Of a stretch of 64,000 nucleotides of DNA, positions 15,770 through 24,156 are shown piece after piece; position 1 is the stretch's first letter, and every line of letters starts with the position of its first letter. The notes under the pieces were generated by a model that had not been told where the DNA came from, did not search any database, and saw nothing but the letters and a program-made list of their open reading frames with translations. Position numbers and translations under genes: made by a program. The stretch spans positions 310,001 through 374,000 of the forward strand of contig NZ_JAGIOD010000001.1 in NCBI RefSeq assembly GCF_017876545.1, read 5' to 3'. The DNA comes from Brachybacterium sacelli. GTDB lineage: Bacteria > Actinomycetota > Actinomycetes > Actinomycetales > Dermabacteraceae.

Positions 15770-16891
15770 ATGTCGAGCTCGGGAACAGGTGGACCGCACC
15801 ACGGCCAACCCGGCCAGCGGGATCCGCGGCACGGCGGACCGCAGGGCCCCGTCGGCCCGAACGGCCGAGGAGGCCCGACGCCATCAGGCCAGTACGGCCC
15901 GCCGCCAACCGGCTCCCCCGCCCGACCTCCCACTCCGAAGCGTCCCTGGGCCCTGATCGCCGTCGCGCTCGGCTGCGTCGGTCTGCTCGTGCTGGTCGTG
16001 GGCGGCGGCCTGACCTACCTCGCACTCACGCGAGGGGGCGACGAGGACCCCACCGCCTCGGGGAGCCCGTCGACCGGACCGAGCGATGCCGAGAGTCCGA
16101 CGGCGAGCGGTTCCGAGGGCACGGACTTCGAGGTCATCTCGCCGATCGACACCCCGCCCGGGGATGCCGAGGACCTGTGGGCGATCATGGCCGACAACCC
16201 GCTGACCGAAGGCACGCTGCCCGACGTCACCTCCTGCGAGCTGCCCGCGACTCCCGCGACGAAGCAGACGCCGGAGGAGGTCCAGGCAGTGCTCACCTCG
16301 GCGGGCGACTGCCTGAACCAGGTGTGGGCCGGGGCCAGCTCTGATCGCGCACTGCCCTGGGACAAACCCTCGGTCCAGGTCTACTCCTGGCCCGACATCC
16401 CGGAGTCGGCGGGCTGCGAGAAGGACACCTTCGAGAAGGACTACCCGCGGGTGTGCAACCTCGACGGCACGATCTATTGGCCCGTCGGCTACGGTTCCGG
16501 CGCCTCCCGCTCCGACGACGCGGCTGTGCCCGGCGCGTACCTCTGGGACCTGTCCTTCCTCTACATGACCACCGTGAGCTGGAACAGTTCCCTGGGCGCC
16601 TATTACGAGGCCCTGAACGATCAGCTCACCGGCGACGAACGCAACGCGGAGGCGCTACGCCGCTACCGCCTGCAGTTCCGCTGCATCGCGGCAGCGTCGG
16701 CGATGCAGCAGCCCAGCGCCGCACAGCCGGCGCCGGCGATGCGTGAAGGACTGCTGACGGAGTCGACCTGGAGCGAGACGGAGGAATTCGACCCCGCCTC
16801 CCTCGTGCTGTGGTTGCGAGCCGGGATGGAATCCGGCGGCGACCTCAGCGCCTGCAACACCTGGAACGCGCCGGCGGACCAGGTCGCGTGA
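15770..16891 (+). CDS. Membrane-anchored pseudo-metallopeptidase, paralog 1
   Basis: This 373-residue protein has a Gly/Pro-rich cytoplasmic head (1-60), one membrane helix (about 63-88, ALIAVALGCVGLLVLVVGGG) and an extracellular domain. The domain follows the order of YpfJ-type neutral zinc metallopeptidases: C-rich segment, VCNLDGTIYWPVGYG in place of FYCPADGTVYIDL, and a C-terminal GMESGGDLSACNTW like RGFDSGDPAQCNTF. The zinc motif HEXXH is gone; AYLWDLSFLYMTTVSW stands there, and the later ELQAD segment is RLQFRC. Six cysteines are shared with its paralog at 17657. It is therefore probably inactive as a peptidase and may bind a partner or substrate. TATCCT at about 15726 may be its -10 box. 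Confidence 0.7.
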   Translation: MSSSGTGGPHHGQPGQRDPRHGGPQGPVGPNGRGGPTPSGQYGPPPTGSPARPPTPKRPWALIAVALGCVGLLVLVVGGGLTYLALTRGGDEDPTASGSPSTGPSDAESPTASGSEGTDFEVISPIDTPPGDAEDLWAIMADNPLTEGTLPDVTSCELPATPATKQTPEEVQAVLTSAGDCLNQVWAGASSDRALPWDKPSVQVYSWPDIPESAGCEKDTFEKDYPRVCNLDGTIYWPVGYGSGASRSDDAAVPGAYLWDLSFLYMTTVSWNSSLGAYYEALNDQLTGDERNAEALRRYRLQFRCIAAASAMQQPSAAQPAPAMREGLLTESTWSETEEFDPASLVLWLRAGMESGGDLSACNTWNAPADQVA

Positions 16892-17035
16892 TCCTGCGGC
16901 AGCTCCCGTCGGGATCGGGGACCTCGGGGCCCCGCCGATGAGGTGACCTGTCGACGGCGCCCGGCAGTCGGGCCCCTCGTGGGCCGACGGATGCACGGTC
17001 CCGCAGGGCGCACGCACAAGATCTAGCCTGGGGCG

Positions 17036-17557
17036 ATGGCGAGCACTTCCGATTCCTCGACACCGACCGCCTCCCGTGCGCTCTACACCGCCCACGTCGA
17101 CAACGCCGACGGCACGTCCGGCCACGTGCGCATCCACGACGGACCCGCGACGCTCGAGATCTCGCCCGCCGGGACCACAGAGCGACGCGAGGACGCCGCG
17201 TCCTCGCCCGAGGTCGTACTCCCCACCGGAGCCCCTTCCGCGCCGGCGCACGGCTTCAACCCCGAGCAGTTCCTGGCCATGGCCTGGAGCACCTGCCTCG
17301 GCGAGACGCTGCGAGTGGTCCTGACCGAGCGCGGCCTGCCGCACGAGAGCCAGGTGAGCGTCGAGGTCGAGCTGCACCGCGATCCGGCCGGCGGCTTCCG
17401 TTTCACCCCACGGGCACTGGTCACGATCGAGCAGATGGCTCCCGGGGAGGCCCGCCAGCTCGCCGAGGCCGCGCACGCCCGCTGCCCCGTCTCGAAGCTG
17501 CTGAGCGGCCAGGGTGCGATGCAGGTCGAGCTGGTGATGCCGCAGGACCGAGGCTGA
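17036..17557 (+). CDS. OsmC/Ohr-family peroxidase
   Basis: This 173-residue protein fits the OsmC/Ohr family of thiol peroxidases that reduce organic hydroperoxides. The two catalytic cysteines are C87 in AWSTCLGETL and C150 in ARCPVSKLL, in the expected places, and the N-terminal half carries the expected beta-rich part with GFNPEQFLAMAWS. The -10-like TAGCCT (17024-17029) ends six bases before the ATG, suggesting a leaderless mRNA. It lies between two paralogous pseudo-metallopeptidase genes, which may be coincidence or an oxidative envelope-stress group. Confidence 0.88.
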   Translation: MASTSDSSTPTASRALYTAHVDNADGTSGHVRIHDGPATLEISPAGTTERREDAASSPEVVLPTGAPSAPAHGFNPEQFLAMAWSTCLGETLRVVLTERGLPHESQVSVEVELHRDPAGGFRFTPRALVTIEQMAPGEARQLAEAAHARCPVSKLLSGQGAMQVELVMPQDRG

Positions 17558-17656
17558 ACGGAGCCGGCCGGTCCGCGCCACCTCGCCGGAACCCTTCGCG
17601 GTGGGGACCCGCCCGGATATCCTGCGGGGAAGAGGGCGAACTGTGAAGGGGAGCAC

Positions 17657-18721
17657 ATGTCGGGTGCAGGGGCGTTGGGGAACGGGCCCGGGCAGGGCAA
17701 CCAGAGGCGTCCCGGCCCTTCCTGGAAGCAGCCCTGGACGCTGATCATGGTGGCGCTCGGCTGCGTCGCGGTGCTCGTGATCACGGTCGGCGGCGGGCTC
17801 ACCGCCTTGATCCTCACCCGCAACGGCGAGGACGACGAGCCCACGGTGGCCACCAGCCGGACTCCGACCGACGCCGAGAGGAGCGGGAACGAGGTGCCGA
17901 CCGATGAACAGCCCGGTCCCGCCGAGGAGACCCCCAGCTTCGAGGTCGTGCTTCCCTACGACGAGCTGCCCGGGACCGTCGAGGATCTCCAGGGAGTTCT
18001 CGCCGACAACCCGCTGACCCGCGGGACCCTGCCCACGGTCGGCAGCTGCGAGCTGCCCGAGACCCCGGCGGGAACGCAGAGTCCGGAGGAGATCCAGGCC
18101 GTCCTCGATGCCGGCGGCGACTGTCTGCACTCGATCTGGTCCATCGCGAGCTCGGATCGCGGACTGCCGTGGAGCAACCCGTCCATCCAGGTCTACACGC
18201 CCCCGGAGGTCCCGGCCGAAGCGAGCTGTGACCGCGGGAGCTTCTCCCCGCACTCCCCGCTGATGTGCAATATCGACGGTGCGCTCTACTGGCCCGCCGG
18301 TAGCGGGGTCGGTGCCGAGATCAGCGACGCCCAGAACATTCCTGGCGCCTATCTCTGGGATCTGGCCACCTCCGAGATGCCGGCGGTCGAGTGGAACAGT
18401 TCGGTGGGCGTCTACTACGTGTCCATGCTCAACGGGATCGAGGAACAGGAGGCCGACGGGCAGGAGTCCGAGGCGTACAAGGAGGCCACGCGCCGCTACT
18501 CGCTGCAGAACCTGTGCCTGGGGTCCGCCGCCTCGATGCAGGTGCCGACAGCGGTCGAGCCCACCAAGGCCCTGCGCGCCGTGCTCATGGACGAGTCGAC
18601 CTGGGAGGCCGACGGGATCGCCCCGGCCTCCCGCGTGCACTGGATCCGGGCCGGTTTCGAGTCCGCGGGTGACTTGGGTGCCTGCAACACCTGGGAGGCC
18701 CCCGCCGACCTGGTGGCCTGA
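17657..18721 (+). CDS. Membrane-anchored pseudo-metallopeptidase, paralog 2
   Basis: This 354-residue protein is a clear paralog of the gene at 15770. It has a short cytoplasmic head, one membrane helix (about 27-53, LIMVALGCVAVLVITVGGG), an acidic stalk and an extracellular domain with the same six cysteines: TVGSCELPE, GDCLHS, ASCDRG, MCNIDGALYWP, NLCLGS and ACNTW. At the place of the zinc-binding HEXXH of YpfJ-type peptidases it has YLWDLATSEMPAVEW, so the metal site is lost here as well. The C-terminal HWIRAGFESAGDLGACNTW is well conserved. TATCCT at 17618-17623 may be its -10 box, and GAAGGGGAG precedes the ATG. Confidence 0.7.
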   Translation: MSGAGALGNGPGQGNQRRPGPSWKQPWTLIMVALGCVAVLVITVGGGLTALILTRNGEDDEPTVATSRTPTDAERSGNEVPTDEQPGPAEETPSFEVVLPYDELPGTVEDLQGVLADNPLTRGTLPTVGSCELPETPAGTQSPEEIQAVLDAGGDCLHSIWSIASSDRGLPWSNPSIQVYTPPEVPAEASCDRGSFSPHSPLMCNIDGALYWPAGSGVGAEISDAQNIPGAYLWDLATSEMPAVEWNSSVGVYYVSMLNGIEEQEADGQESEAYKEATRRYSLQNLCLGSAASMQVPTAVEPTKALRAVLMDESTWEADGIAPASRVHWIRAGFESAGDLGACNTWEAPADLVA

Positions 18722-18742
18722 GCGGACCGACCCGGAGCCGGC

Positions 18743-20824
18743 TCAGCCCAGCGTCGCGGGACGCTCCCAGCTCCCGCCGCGCACGTGCTCATCGAGGAAG
18801 GCGAGGAAGGTCTCGTACCACACCTGCGCGTTCCCCCGGCCCTGGATCCAGTGCCCCTCGTCGGGGAAGTACAGGAAGCGGTGCCGGGTGCGGCCGTCGG
18901 CGTCGCGCGGGGTCGCGGAGAACTCGTGCAGGTCGTACCAGAGGGCGTGGCCCTGCGCGATCGGCACGCGATAGTCCTTGTCACCGTGGATGACCAGCAT
19001 CGGCACGACGATGTCGGCCACGGAGCCCTTGGGGTCGTAGCGCGAGTTCTGCTTCCGCATCGGCCGGTCCCAGCCGGCGTTGTCGGTGGTGTGCCCCATC
19101 GTCTCGGTGTCCCAGAGCGAGGCGTGGGTGACGATGCAGCGGAAGCGGTCGCCGGTGTGCCCGGCCACCCAGTTGGCCATGTAGCCGCCGTAGGACCCGC
19201 CGGCGAAGGCGGTGCGCTCGGCATCGATGTCCTCGCGTCCCACGGTGGCATCGGTCAGCGCCATGATGTCGGTGAACGGGGCGCCGCCCAGCTCGTGCTG
19301 GCCGCGATCGATCATCGCCTGGCCGTAGCCGGTGGAGATGGCCGGGTCGGGCAGCAGCACCGCGTAGCCGGCGGCGGCGAAGGGACCCGGGTTCCAGCGG
19401 TAGGTCCAGGCGTTCCACGATCCCCAGGGGCCGCCGTGGGCGAAGACGACCAGTGGGTGCGGCCCCTCACCCTCGGGCAGCCGCAGCCAGGCCCGCAGTG
19501 CGGTGCCGTCTTCCGCCGTCGCGGTGACCTCGGTGAGAGTGCCCACCTGGGCGACGGCGTCGGCCGGGTTCGGCAGCTCGTGGACCTCCCCGGTGGCCGG
19601 GTCGATCCGCACCGGATACGGTGCCACGCTGATCCCGGAAGCCGTGGCGATCACCGCTGCCCTGGCCACCGAGGCGGCGGAGAAGTCGAGCTCCTGCTCG
19701 GGGCCGCCGGCGAGTCGCCGCGGCGCCCGATCCTCGACCCCGCCGATCCACACCGCGCCGCGCCCATGGTCGTCGCTGGTCGCGATCAGCGTGGTGTCGT
19801 CGAGCCAGACGGGGGCGACCCAGTGGTCGAGCTCCGGCCACACGGGCGTGGAATGTCCACTGGCCAGATCGAGGATCTCAGAGGTCGCGGAGAGGCTCGC
19901 CTCCTGGGTCCAGGTGCGGTGACGTCCGATCAGAGCTCGGGTGCCGTCGGGGCTGAACTCCCCGGGCCCGAACTCGAGCTCTGCCGTGGCCTCGCGCAGC
20001 AGTCGCGGGGGCTGCGCCCCGAGCAGATCGATCAGGTAGAGGTCCGGCGGGCCGAGGAGCTCGCCGCGGGAGTCGGCCATGGCCACCAGGGCGCGGGCGC
20101 CGTCGCGATCGACCGTCCAGTCCTCGAGGCGCCCGGGCGGCATGGTCACGTGGCGGAAGTGCAGCACCTGCGTGTGCGGGGAGTCCTCAGAGGTGTCGCC
20201 ATCGCTATCGGCCGAGCCCGTGGAGCCGGTGTCGGCGGGACCCTTGGAGCCGGCGTCGGCGGTCGCCTCGGCCCAGGAGAGATCTGCGGGCAAAGCGGCC
20301 AGGGCGAGCACCGGGCGGGAGGGGCCGAGATCGTGGTCCCAGCGGCGGGTGGGGAAGCCGTCATGGAGGGCGGCGGTCACCTTCGCCTCCTCCCGCTGCT
20401 TCGTCAGGCGTGCATGCTCGGGCTCGTCCCGGGCTTGGGAGTGCACCTCGAGTTCGGCGACGAGGTGCCCGCCCGCCAGGTGCAGGGCGCCGAAGCCGCC
20501 GGGGCGGGCGGCGAGCTCGCGGGCCTCGCCGCGCGGGGGCAGGGCCCACAGCTGGGCGTCATCGGCCTCGGTCCCGTCCTCGCCCACGCGCTGCGCGGTG
20601 AAGTATGTGATGCCGTCCTCGGCGGCGGCGACCGCACCGATCGAGGCGTCGCCGCGGGTCAGCGGCAGCAGACGGTCGCCGTCGATCTCCACCAGTGCGG
20701 TGCGGTACGCGGTGCCCTTCGCGTTCGGCGATGCCACCTTCGCGAGGATCCTGCCCCCGTCGGTGGTCTCGAGCCCGGCGAGCCGGGACGCGTCCAACAG
20801 GGCTTCGATGCTCTCGCGTGTCAT
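18743..20824 (-). CDS. S9-family prolyl oligopeptidase-like serine peptidase
   Basis: This 693-residue cytoplasmic peptidase has an N-terminal beta-propeller-like half and a C-terminal alpha/beta hydrolase domain. The catalytic triad is S544 in GGSYGGYMANW, D617 in HGDKDYRVP and H658 in DEGHWI, and PLVVFAHGGPWGSWNAW provides the oxyanion region. It resembles acylaminoacyl/dipeptidyl peptidases that trim short peptides. Residues of about 190-217 form an odd Gly/Ser/Asp-rich loop (DAGSKGPADTGSTGSADSDG) that may vary between strains. The ATG at 20824 precedes the conserved MTRESIEALLDASRLAG; upstream in-frame sequence has no coding character. Confidence 0.9.
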   Translation of the reverse strand: MTRESIEALLDASRLAGLETTDGGRILAKVASPNAKGTAYRTALVEIDGDRLLPLTRGDASIGAVAAAEDGITYFTAQRVGEDGTEADDAQLWALPPRGEARELAARPGGFGALHLAGGHLVAELEVHSQARDEPEHARLTKQREEAKVTAALHDGFPTRRWDHDLGPSRPVLALAALPADLSWAEATADAGSKGPADTGSTGSADSDGDTSEDSPHTQVLHFRHVTMPPGRLEDWTVDRDGARALVAMADSRGELLGPPDLYLIDLLGAQPPRLLREATAELEFGPGEFSPDGTRALIGRHRTWTQEASLSATSEILDLASGHSTPVWPELDHWVAPVWLDDTTLIATSDDHGRGAVWIGGVEDRAPRRLAGGPEQELDFSAASVARAAVIATASGISVAPYPVRIDPATGEVHELPNPADAVAQVGTLTEVTATAEDGTALRAWLRLPEGEGPHPLVVFAHGGPWGSWNAWTYRWNPGPFAAAGYAVLLPDPAISTGYGQAMIDRGQHELGGAPFTDIMALTDATVGREDIDAERTAFAGGSYGGYMANWVAGHTGDRFRCIVTHASLWDTETMGHTTDNAGWDRPMRKQNSRYDPKGSVADIVVPMLVIHGDKDYRVPIAQGHALWYDLHEFSATPRDADGRTRHRFLYFPDEGHWIQGRGNAQVWYETFLAFLDEHVRGGSWERPATLG

Positions 20825-21193
20825 GGCGCACCATCCTGTCACCATCGCCCTGGAGGCGCAGGGGTTTCTCCGGGCGGAGGGGATCGCGTCGGCCGAAGGA
20901 CCCGACGCGAGTTCCGGGCCGACCCGGGACCAGGCATGAGCAGCCCCGCACGAAACCCGGCGCGTCCCCCAGTGCGAGCTTGGGTCACGCACGACCCCAG
21001 CCCGGCGCGGTGGACCCGACCAGCCGGTGACCCACGGGGCGACGGGGATCACCGCGGACTTGCACTCGCCCACCATCTAGTTTAGTTTTGAACTATCTTC
21101 CGGGACGGCGGCGCGAGCACCGCTCCTGCCAGGCAGGGGCACCGGCTCCACCGCCTCCCTCCCGGTCGCCGAGACCCACCGCTAGGAGCGATC
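20825..21193. other. Divergent intergenic region
   Basis: No gene is visible in these 369 bp between the divergent peptidase and flavoenzyme genes. The notable element is an AT-rich palindrome at 21078-21095, listed separately. AGGAG at 21184-21188 is the ribosome binding site of the flavoenzyme gene. Confidence 0.5.
21078..21095. promoter_or_regulatory. Palindromic operator-like site
   Basis: TAGTTTAGTTTTGAACTA has TAGTT and AACTA ends in inverted orientation and is strikingly AT-rich for this genome. Its size and symmetry fit a MarR-family operator. It is about 100 bases upstream of the LLM monooxygenase gene. No MarR gene is adjacent, so the regulator would have to be elsewhere. Confidence 0.5.
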
Positions 21194-22351
21194 ATGCAGT
21201 TCGGAATCTTCACCATCGCCGACATCACGCCGGACCCCACCACCGGCAGGATCCCCACCGAGAACGAGCGCCTGCGCTCCATGGTGGCCCAGGCGAAGCT
21301 CGCCGAAGAGGTCGGCCTGGACGTGTTCGCGATCGGCGAGCACCACAACCCGCCCTTCGTGACCCCCTCCCCCACCACCACGCTGGCCTACGTCGGCGCG
21401 CAGACGAAGGACCTCATCCTCTCGACCGCGACCACGCTGATCACGACCAACGACCCGGTGAAGATCGCCGAGGACTACGCGATGCTGCAGCACCTCACCG
21501 GTGGTCGCGTGGATCTGGTGATGGGCCGCGGCAACACCGGCCCGGTCTACCCCTGGTTCGGGCAGGACATCCGCAAGGGCGTCGAGATCGCGATCGAGAA
21601 CTACGACCTGCTGCGTCGGCTGTGGACCGAGGACGTCGTGGACTGGGAGGGGAGCTTCCGCACCCCGCTGCAGCAGTTCACCTCCACCCCGCGCCCGCTG
21701 AACGGCGTCGCCCCCTTCGTGTGGCACGGCTCGATCCGCTCCCCGCAGATCGCCGAGCAGGCCGCGTACTACGGCGACGGATTCCTGCACAACAACATCT
21801 TCTGGCCGATGAGCCACACGAAGCAGATGGTGCAGCTGTACCGCGAGCGCTTCGAGCACTACGGCCATGGCACGGCAAGCCAGGCGTACGTGGGCCTGGG
21901 CGGACAGGCGTTCATGCGCAAGAACTCGCAGGACGCGATCGACGAGTTCCGGCCCTACTTCGACAACGCCCCGGTCTACGGCGGCGGTCCCTCGATGGAG
22001 GACTTCACCGCGGCCACGCCGCTGACCGTCGGCTCCCCCGAGCAGGTGGTCGAGCGCTATCTGACCATGGCCGATCACGTCGGCGACTACCAGCGCCAGA
22101 TGTTCCTCATGGACCACGCGGGCCTGCCCGAGAAGACGGTCATGGAGCAGATCGAGCTGCTGGGCACCGAGGTGGTCCCGGTGCTGCGCCGCGAGCTGGA
22201 GGCCCGCAAGCCGACCGACGTGCCCGAGGCGCCCACCCACGCCGCCCGCGTGGCCGCCGCCGAGGCCGAGCGCGGCTCCTTCGACGACGCCTACAGGTTC
22301 GAGACCGGCGACAACTGGACCGGCCTGCGCGCCGAGGACTCCCGTCGCTGA
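21194..22351 (+). CDS. LLM-class flavin-dependent monooxygenase (CE1758-like)
   Basis: This 385-residue luciferase-like protein uses reduced FMN to oxidise an unknown substrate. Typical features are the N-terminal FGIFTIADITPDPTTGR, the EVGLDVFAIGEHHNPPFVTPSP segment, LTGGRVDLVMGRGNTGPVYPW, and PFVWHGSIRSPQIAEQAAYY. The sequence and its downstream partner, an FMN reductase 153 bp away, match the CE1758/CE1759 duo known from Corynebacterium and other actinobacteria. AGGAG precedes the ATG. The physiological substrate of the duo is not known to me. Confidence 0.88.
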   Translation: MQFGIFTIADITPDPTTGRIPTENERLRSMVAQAKLAEEVGLDVFAIGEHHNPPFVTPSPTTTLAYVGAQTKDLILSTATTLITTNDPVKIAEDYAMLQHLTGGRVDLVMGRGNTGPVYPWFGQDIRKGVEIAIENYDLLRRLWTEDVVDWEGSFRTPLQQFTSTPRPLNGVAPFVWHGSIRSPQIAEQAAYYGDGFLHNNIFWPMSHTKQMVQLYRERFEHYGHGTASQAYVGLGGQAFMRKNSQDAIDEFRPYFDNAPVYGGGPSMEDFTAATPLTVGSPEQVVERYLTMADHVGDYQRQMFLMDHAGLPEKTVMEQIELLGTEVVPVLRRELEARKPTDVPEAPTHAARVAAAEAERGSFDDAYRFETGDNWTGLRAEDSRR

Positions 22352-22379
22352 GGCCCGGCCCAGGGTGGCCCACCGACCA

Positions 22380-22435
22380 GGATTGCCGCGTCAGGACCGA
22401 TGCCGACCACCACATCGGTCCTGAGGAGGCAATCC
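22380..22435. repeat. Dispersed inverted repeat, family B, copy 2
   Basis: Arms 22380-22402 and 22413-22435 pair over 23 bp with two mismatches around a ten-base loop. The core GATTGCCGCGTCAGGACCGA is identical over 20 bp to the right arm (bottom strand) of the hairpin at 9343-9400. It lies between two genes that form a functional pair, so a full terminator here would be surprising; a repetitive palindrome or mRNA-stability element is more likely. Confidence 0.7.
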
Positions 22436-22504
22436 GGCGCCCCACCCCGGCACTCCACCCCAGCACTCCCGCCCCTCATCCGCTCCTGAAAGAGGTCACC
22501 TCTC

Positions 22505-23200
22505 ATGACCGATACCTTCCGCCTCATCGCCTTGTCCGCAGGCCTCTCGACCCCCAGCTCCACCCGCATGCTCACCGACCAGCTCTCCCGGGCGGCCGCG
22601 AAGGCCCTCGGCCGGGACGACGCCGAGGTGGACGTGACCACGGTGGAGCTGCGCGAGTACGCCCATGACATCACCGACGCACTGCTCACGCGCTTCCCGA
22701 GCGAGAAGCTGTCCATGGTGATCGAGTCGGTGCGCGCCGCCGACGCGGTCATCGCGGTCACGCCGGTGTTCAACGTCGGCCCCTCGGGGCTGTTCAAGAC
22801 GTTCTTCGACGCCGTCGACATCGACGTGTGGGCGAGTAAGCCGGTGTTGCTGGGCGCGACCGCGGGCACCGCCCGCCACTCCCTCGCGATCGACTACGCG
22901 ATCCGCCCGATGTTCGGCTACCTGAAGGCCGAGGTCGTGCCGACGGTCGTCTTCGCCGCCTCCTCCGACTTCGGCGCGGACACCGAGGGCCAGGCGGACG
23001 AGCAGCCCCTCGCGGCACGGGTGCGGCGGGCAGCCGCGGAGCTGGCCACGATGCTGCGGGCGGGCACCGGCTCCGCGGCGGGGGGCGCCGAGGATCCGGC
23101 CGACGAAGGCTCCGATGCCGAGTCGGCGGCGACCGCCCCGACCCGGGACGCGGAGTTCGCCGACTTCGTGCCGATGGGGACGCTGCTCGGCAAGCGCTGA
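22505..23200 (+). CDS. LLM-partnered FMN reductase (CE1759-like)
   Basis: This 231-residue flavodoxin-fold NAD(P)H-dependent FMN reductase should supply reduced flavin to the LLM monooxygenase upstream. The start LIALSAGLSTPSSTRMLTDQ is the phosphate-binding loop, and VIAVTPVFNVGPSGLFKTFF with PVLLGATAGTARHSL are typical of the CE1759 family. Residues of about 170-215 are an acidic, Ala-rich insertion before the final FVPMGTLLGK. GAAAGAGG precedes the ATG. An inverted repeat separates it from its partner gene, which may set their relative expression. Confidence 0.87.
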   Translation: MTDTFRLIALSAGLSTPSSTRMLTDQLSRAAAKALGRDDAEVDVTTVELREYAHDITDALLTRFPSEKLSMVIESVRAADAVIAVTPVFNVGPSGLFKTFFDAVDIDVWASKPVLLGATAGTARHSLAIDYAIRPMFGYLKAEVVPTVVFAASSDFGADTEGQADEQPLAARVRRAAAELATMLRAGTGSAAGGAEDPADEGSDAESAATAPTRDAEFADFVPMGTLLGKR

Positions 23201-23294
23201 GCCCCGACCTGCGGGCCTGCGCTGCGCAGGGGAAGACTCCGCACGAGCGGCGACGGCATCCGCGACCTCCGAGCAATGGGATACCCTGACGAGC

Positions 23295-23305
23295 AACCGC
23301 TTTCC
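23295..23305. promoter_or_regulatory. LacI-type operator candidate, site 1
   Basis: AACCGCTTTCC follows a TACCCT box (23282-23287) by seven bases, near the expected transcription start of the isomerase operon. The same 11 bases occur at 30015-30025 at the start of the divergent Gfo/Idh operon. GGAAA-N-CG cores of this kind are typical of LacI-family operators. Confidence 0.6.
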
Positions 23306-23373
23306 GTTCGCGGGGCGAGCCACACCCCGCTCACCGGGAGCTCCGTCCCCGCCCCGCTCGCCGAGGAGGCGCC

Positions 23374-24156
23374 ATGATCCGCCCCGGACTCTGCTCCGTC
23401 ACCTTCCGCGAGCTCGCGGTCGATCGCGTCGTCGAACTCGCGGCCGGGGCCGGGCTCGAGTGCATCGAATGGGCCGGCGACGCCCACGTCCCGCCCGGTG
23501 ACACGGTCGCCGCCGAGCGCGCCCGCACCCTGACCGAGCAGGCGGGCCTCGCCGTCGCCTCTTACGGCTCCTACCTGCGGTTCGAGGGCTCCGACGAGGA
23601 GTTCTCCGGTCAGAGCGAGGCGGTACTCCTGGCCGCCCGGGCCCTCGGTGCCCCGCGTATCCGGGTGTGGGCCGGCCGCACCGGCTCCGCCGAGGTCAGC
23701 TCCGCGCAGCGTGCCCGGATCGTCGGCAGGATCCAGCAGTTCGCCGATCGCGCCGGCGAGCAGGGCCTCGACGTCGGCCTCGAGTTCCACGGCGGCACGC
23801 TCACCGACGAGATCACCTCGACCCTGGACCTGCTCGAGGAGATCGGCCGCGACAATGTGCGCAGCTATTGGCAGCCCCACCAGGACATGCCCGCCGCCGA
23901 GGCCCTCGACACCCTGCGCCGGGCGCTGGAGAGCACCTCGACGATCCACGTCTTCTCCTGGTGGCCGGACCATCGGCGACATCCGCTGTCCGAGCGCGGA
24001 GGGCTGTGGCGCGAGGCCTTCGGCCTGTTTGCGGCCGAGGGGTCGGGCCGTGACGCCCTGCTCGAGTTCGTCCCCGACGACGACCCCGCGGTGCTGACGC
24101 GCGAGGCCGAGAGCCTGCGTGGCCTGATCGCCGCCGGAGTGGAGCGTGCCCGGTGA
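23374..24156 (+). CDS. Sugar phosphate isomerase/epimerase (TIM barrel)
   Basis: This 260-residue protein belongs to the xylose-isomerase-like TIM-barrel superfamily that includes hexulose-6-phosphate epimerases and IolE-type enzymes. Visible signatures are RPGLCSVTFRELAVDRVVEL, AGLECIEWAGDAHVPPG, VGLEFHGGTLTD (metal-ligand Glu and His) and YWQPHQDMP. The stop codon overlaps the GTG start of the next dehydrogenase gene (GTGA), so they form an operon. The AACCGCTTTCC site upstream links this operon to the LacI regulator. The substrate is unknown; a sugar acid or inositol derivative would suit the neighbours. Confidence 0.85.
   Translation: MIRPGLCSVTFRELAVDRVVELAAGAGLECIEWAGDAHVPPGDTVAAERARTLTEQAGLAVASYGSYLRFEGSDEEFSGQSEAVLLAARALGAPRIRVWAGRTGSAEVSSAQRARIVGRIQQFADRAGEQGLDVGLEFHGGTLTDEITSTLDLLEEIGRDNVRSYWQPHQDMPAAEALDTLRRALESTSTIHVFSWWPDHRRHPLSERGGLWREAFGLFAAEGSGRDALLEFVPDDDPAVLTREAESLRGLIAAGVERAR

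Noticed and set aside
15770..18721. Active zinc metallopeptidases
   Set aside because: Neither protein has HEXXH or an equivalent metal site at the aligned position.
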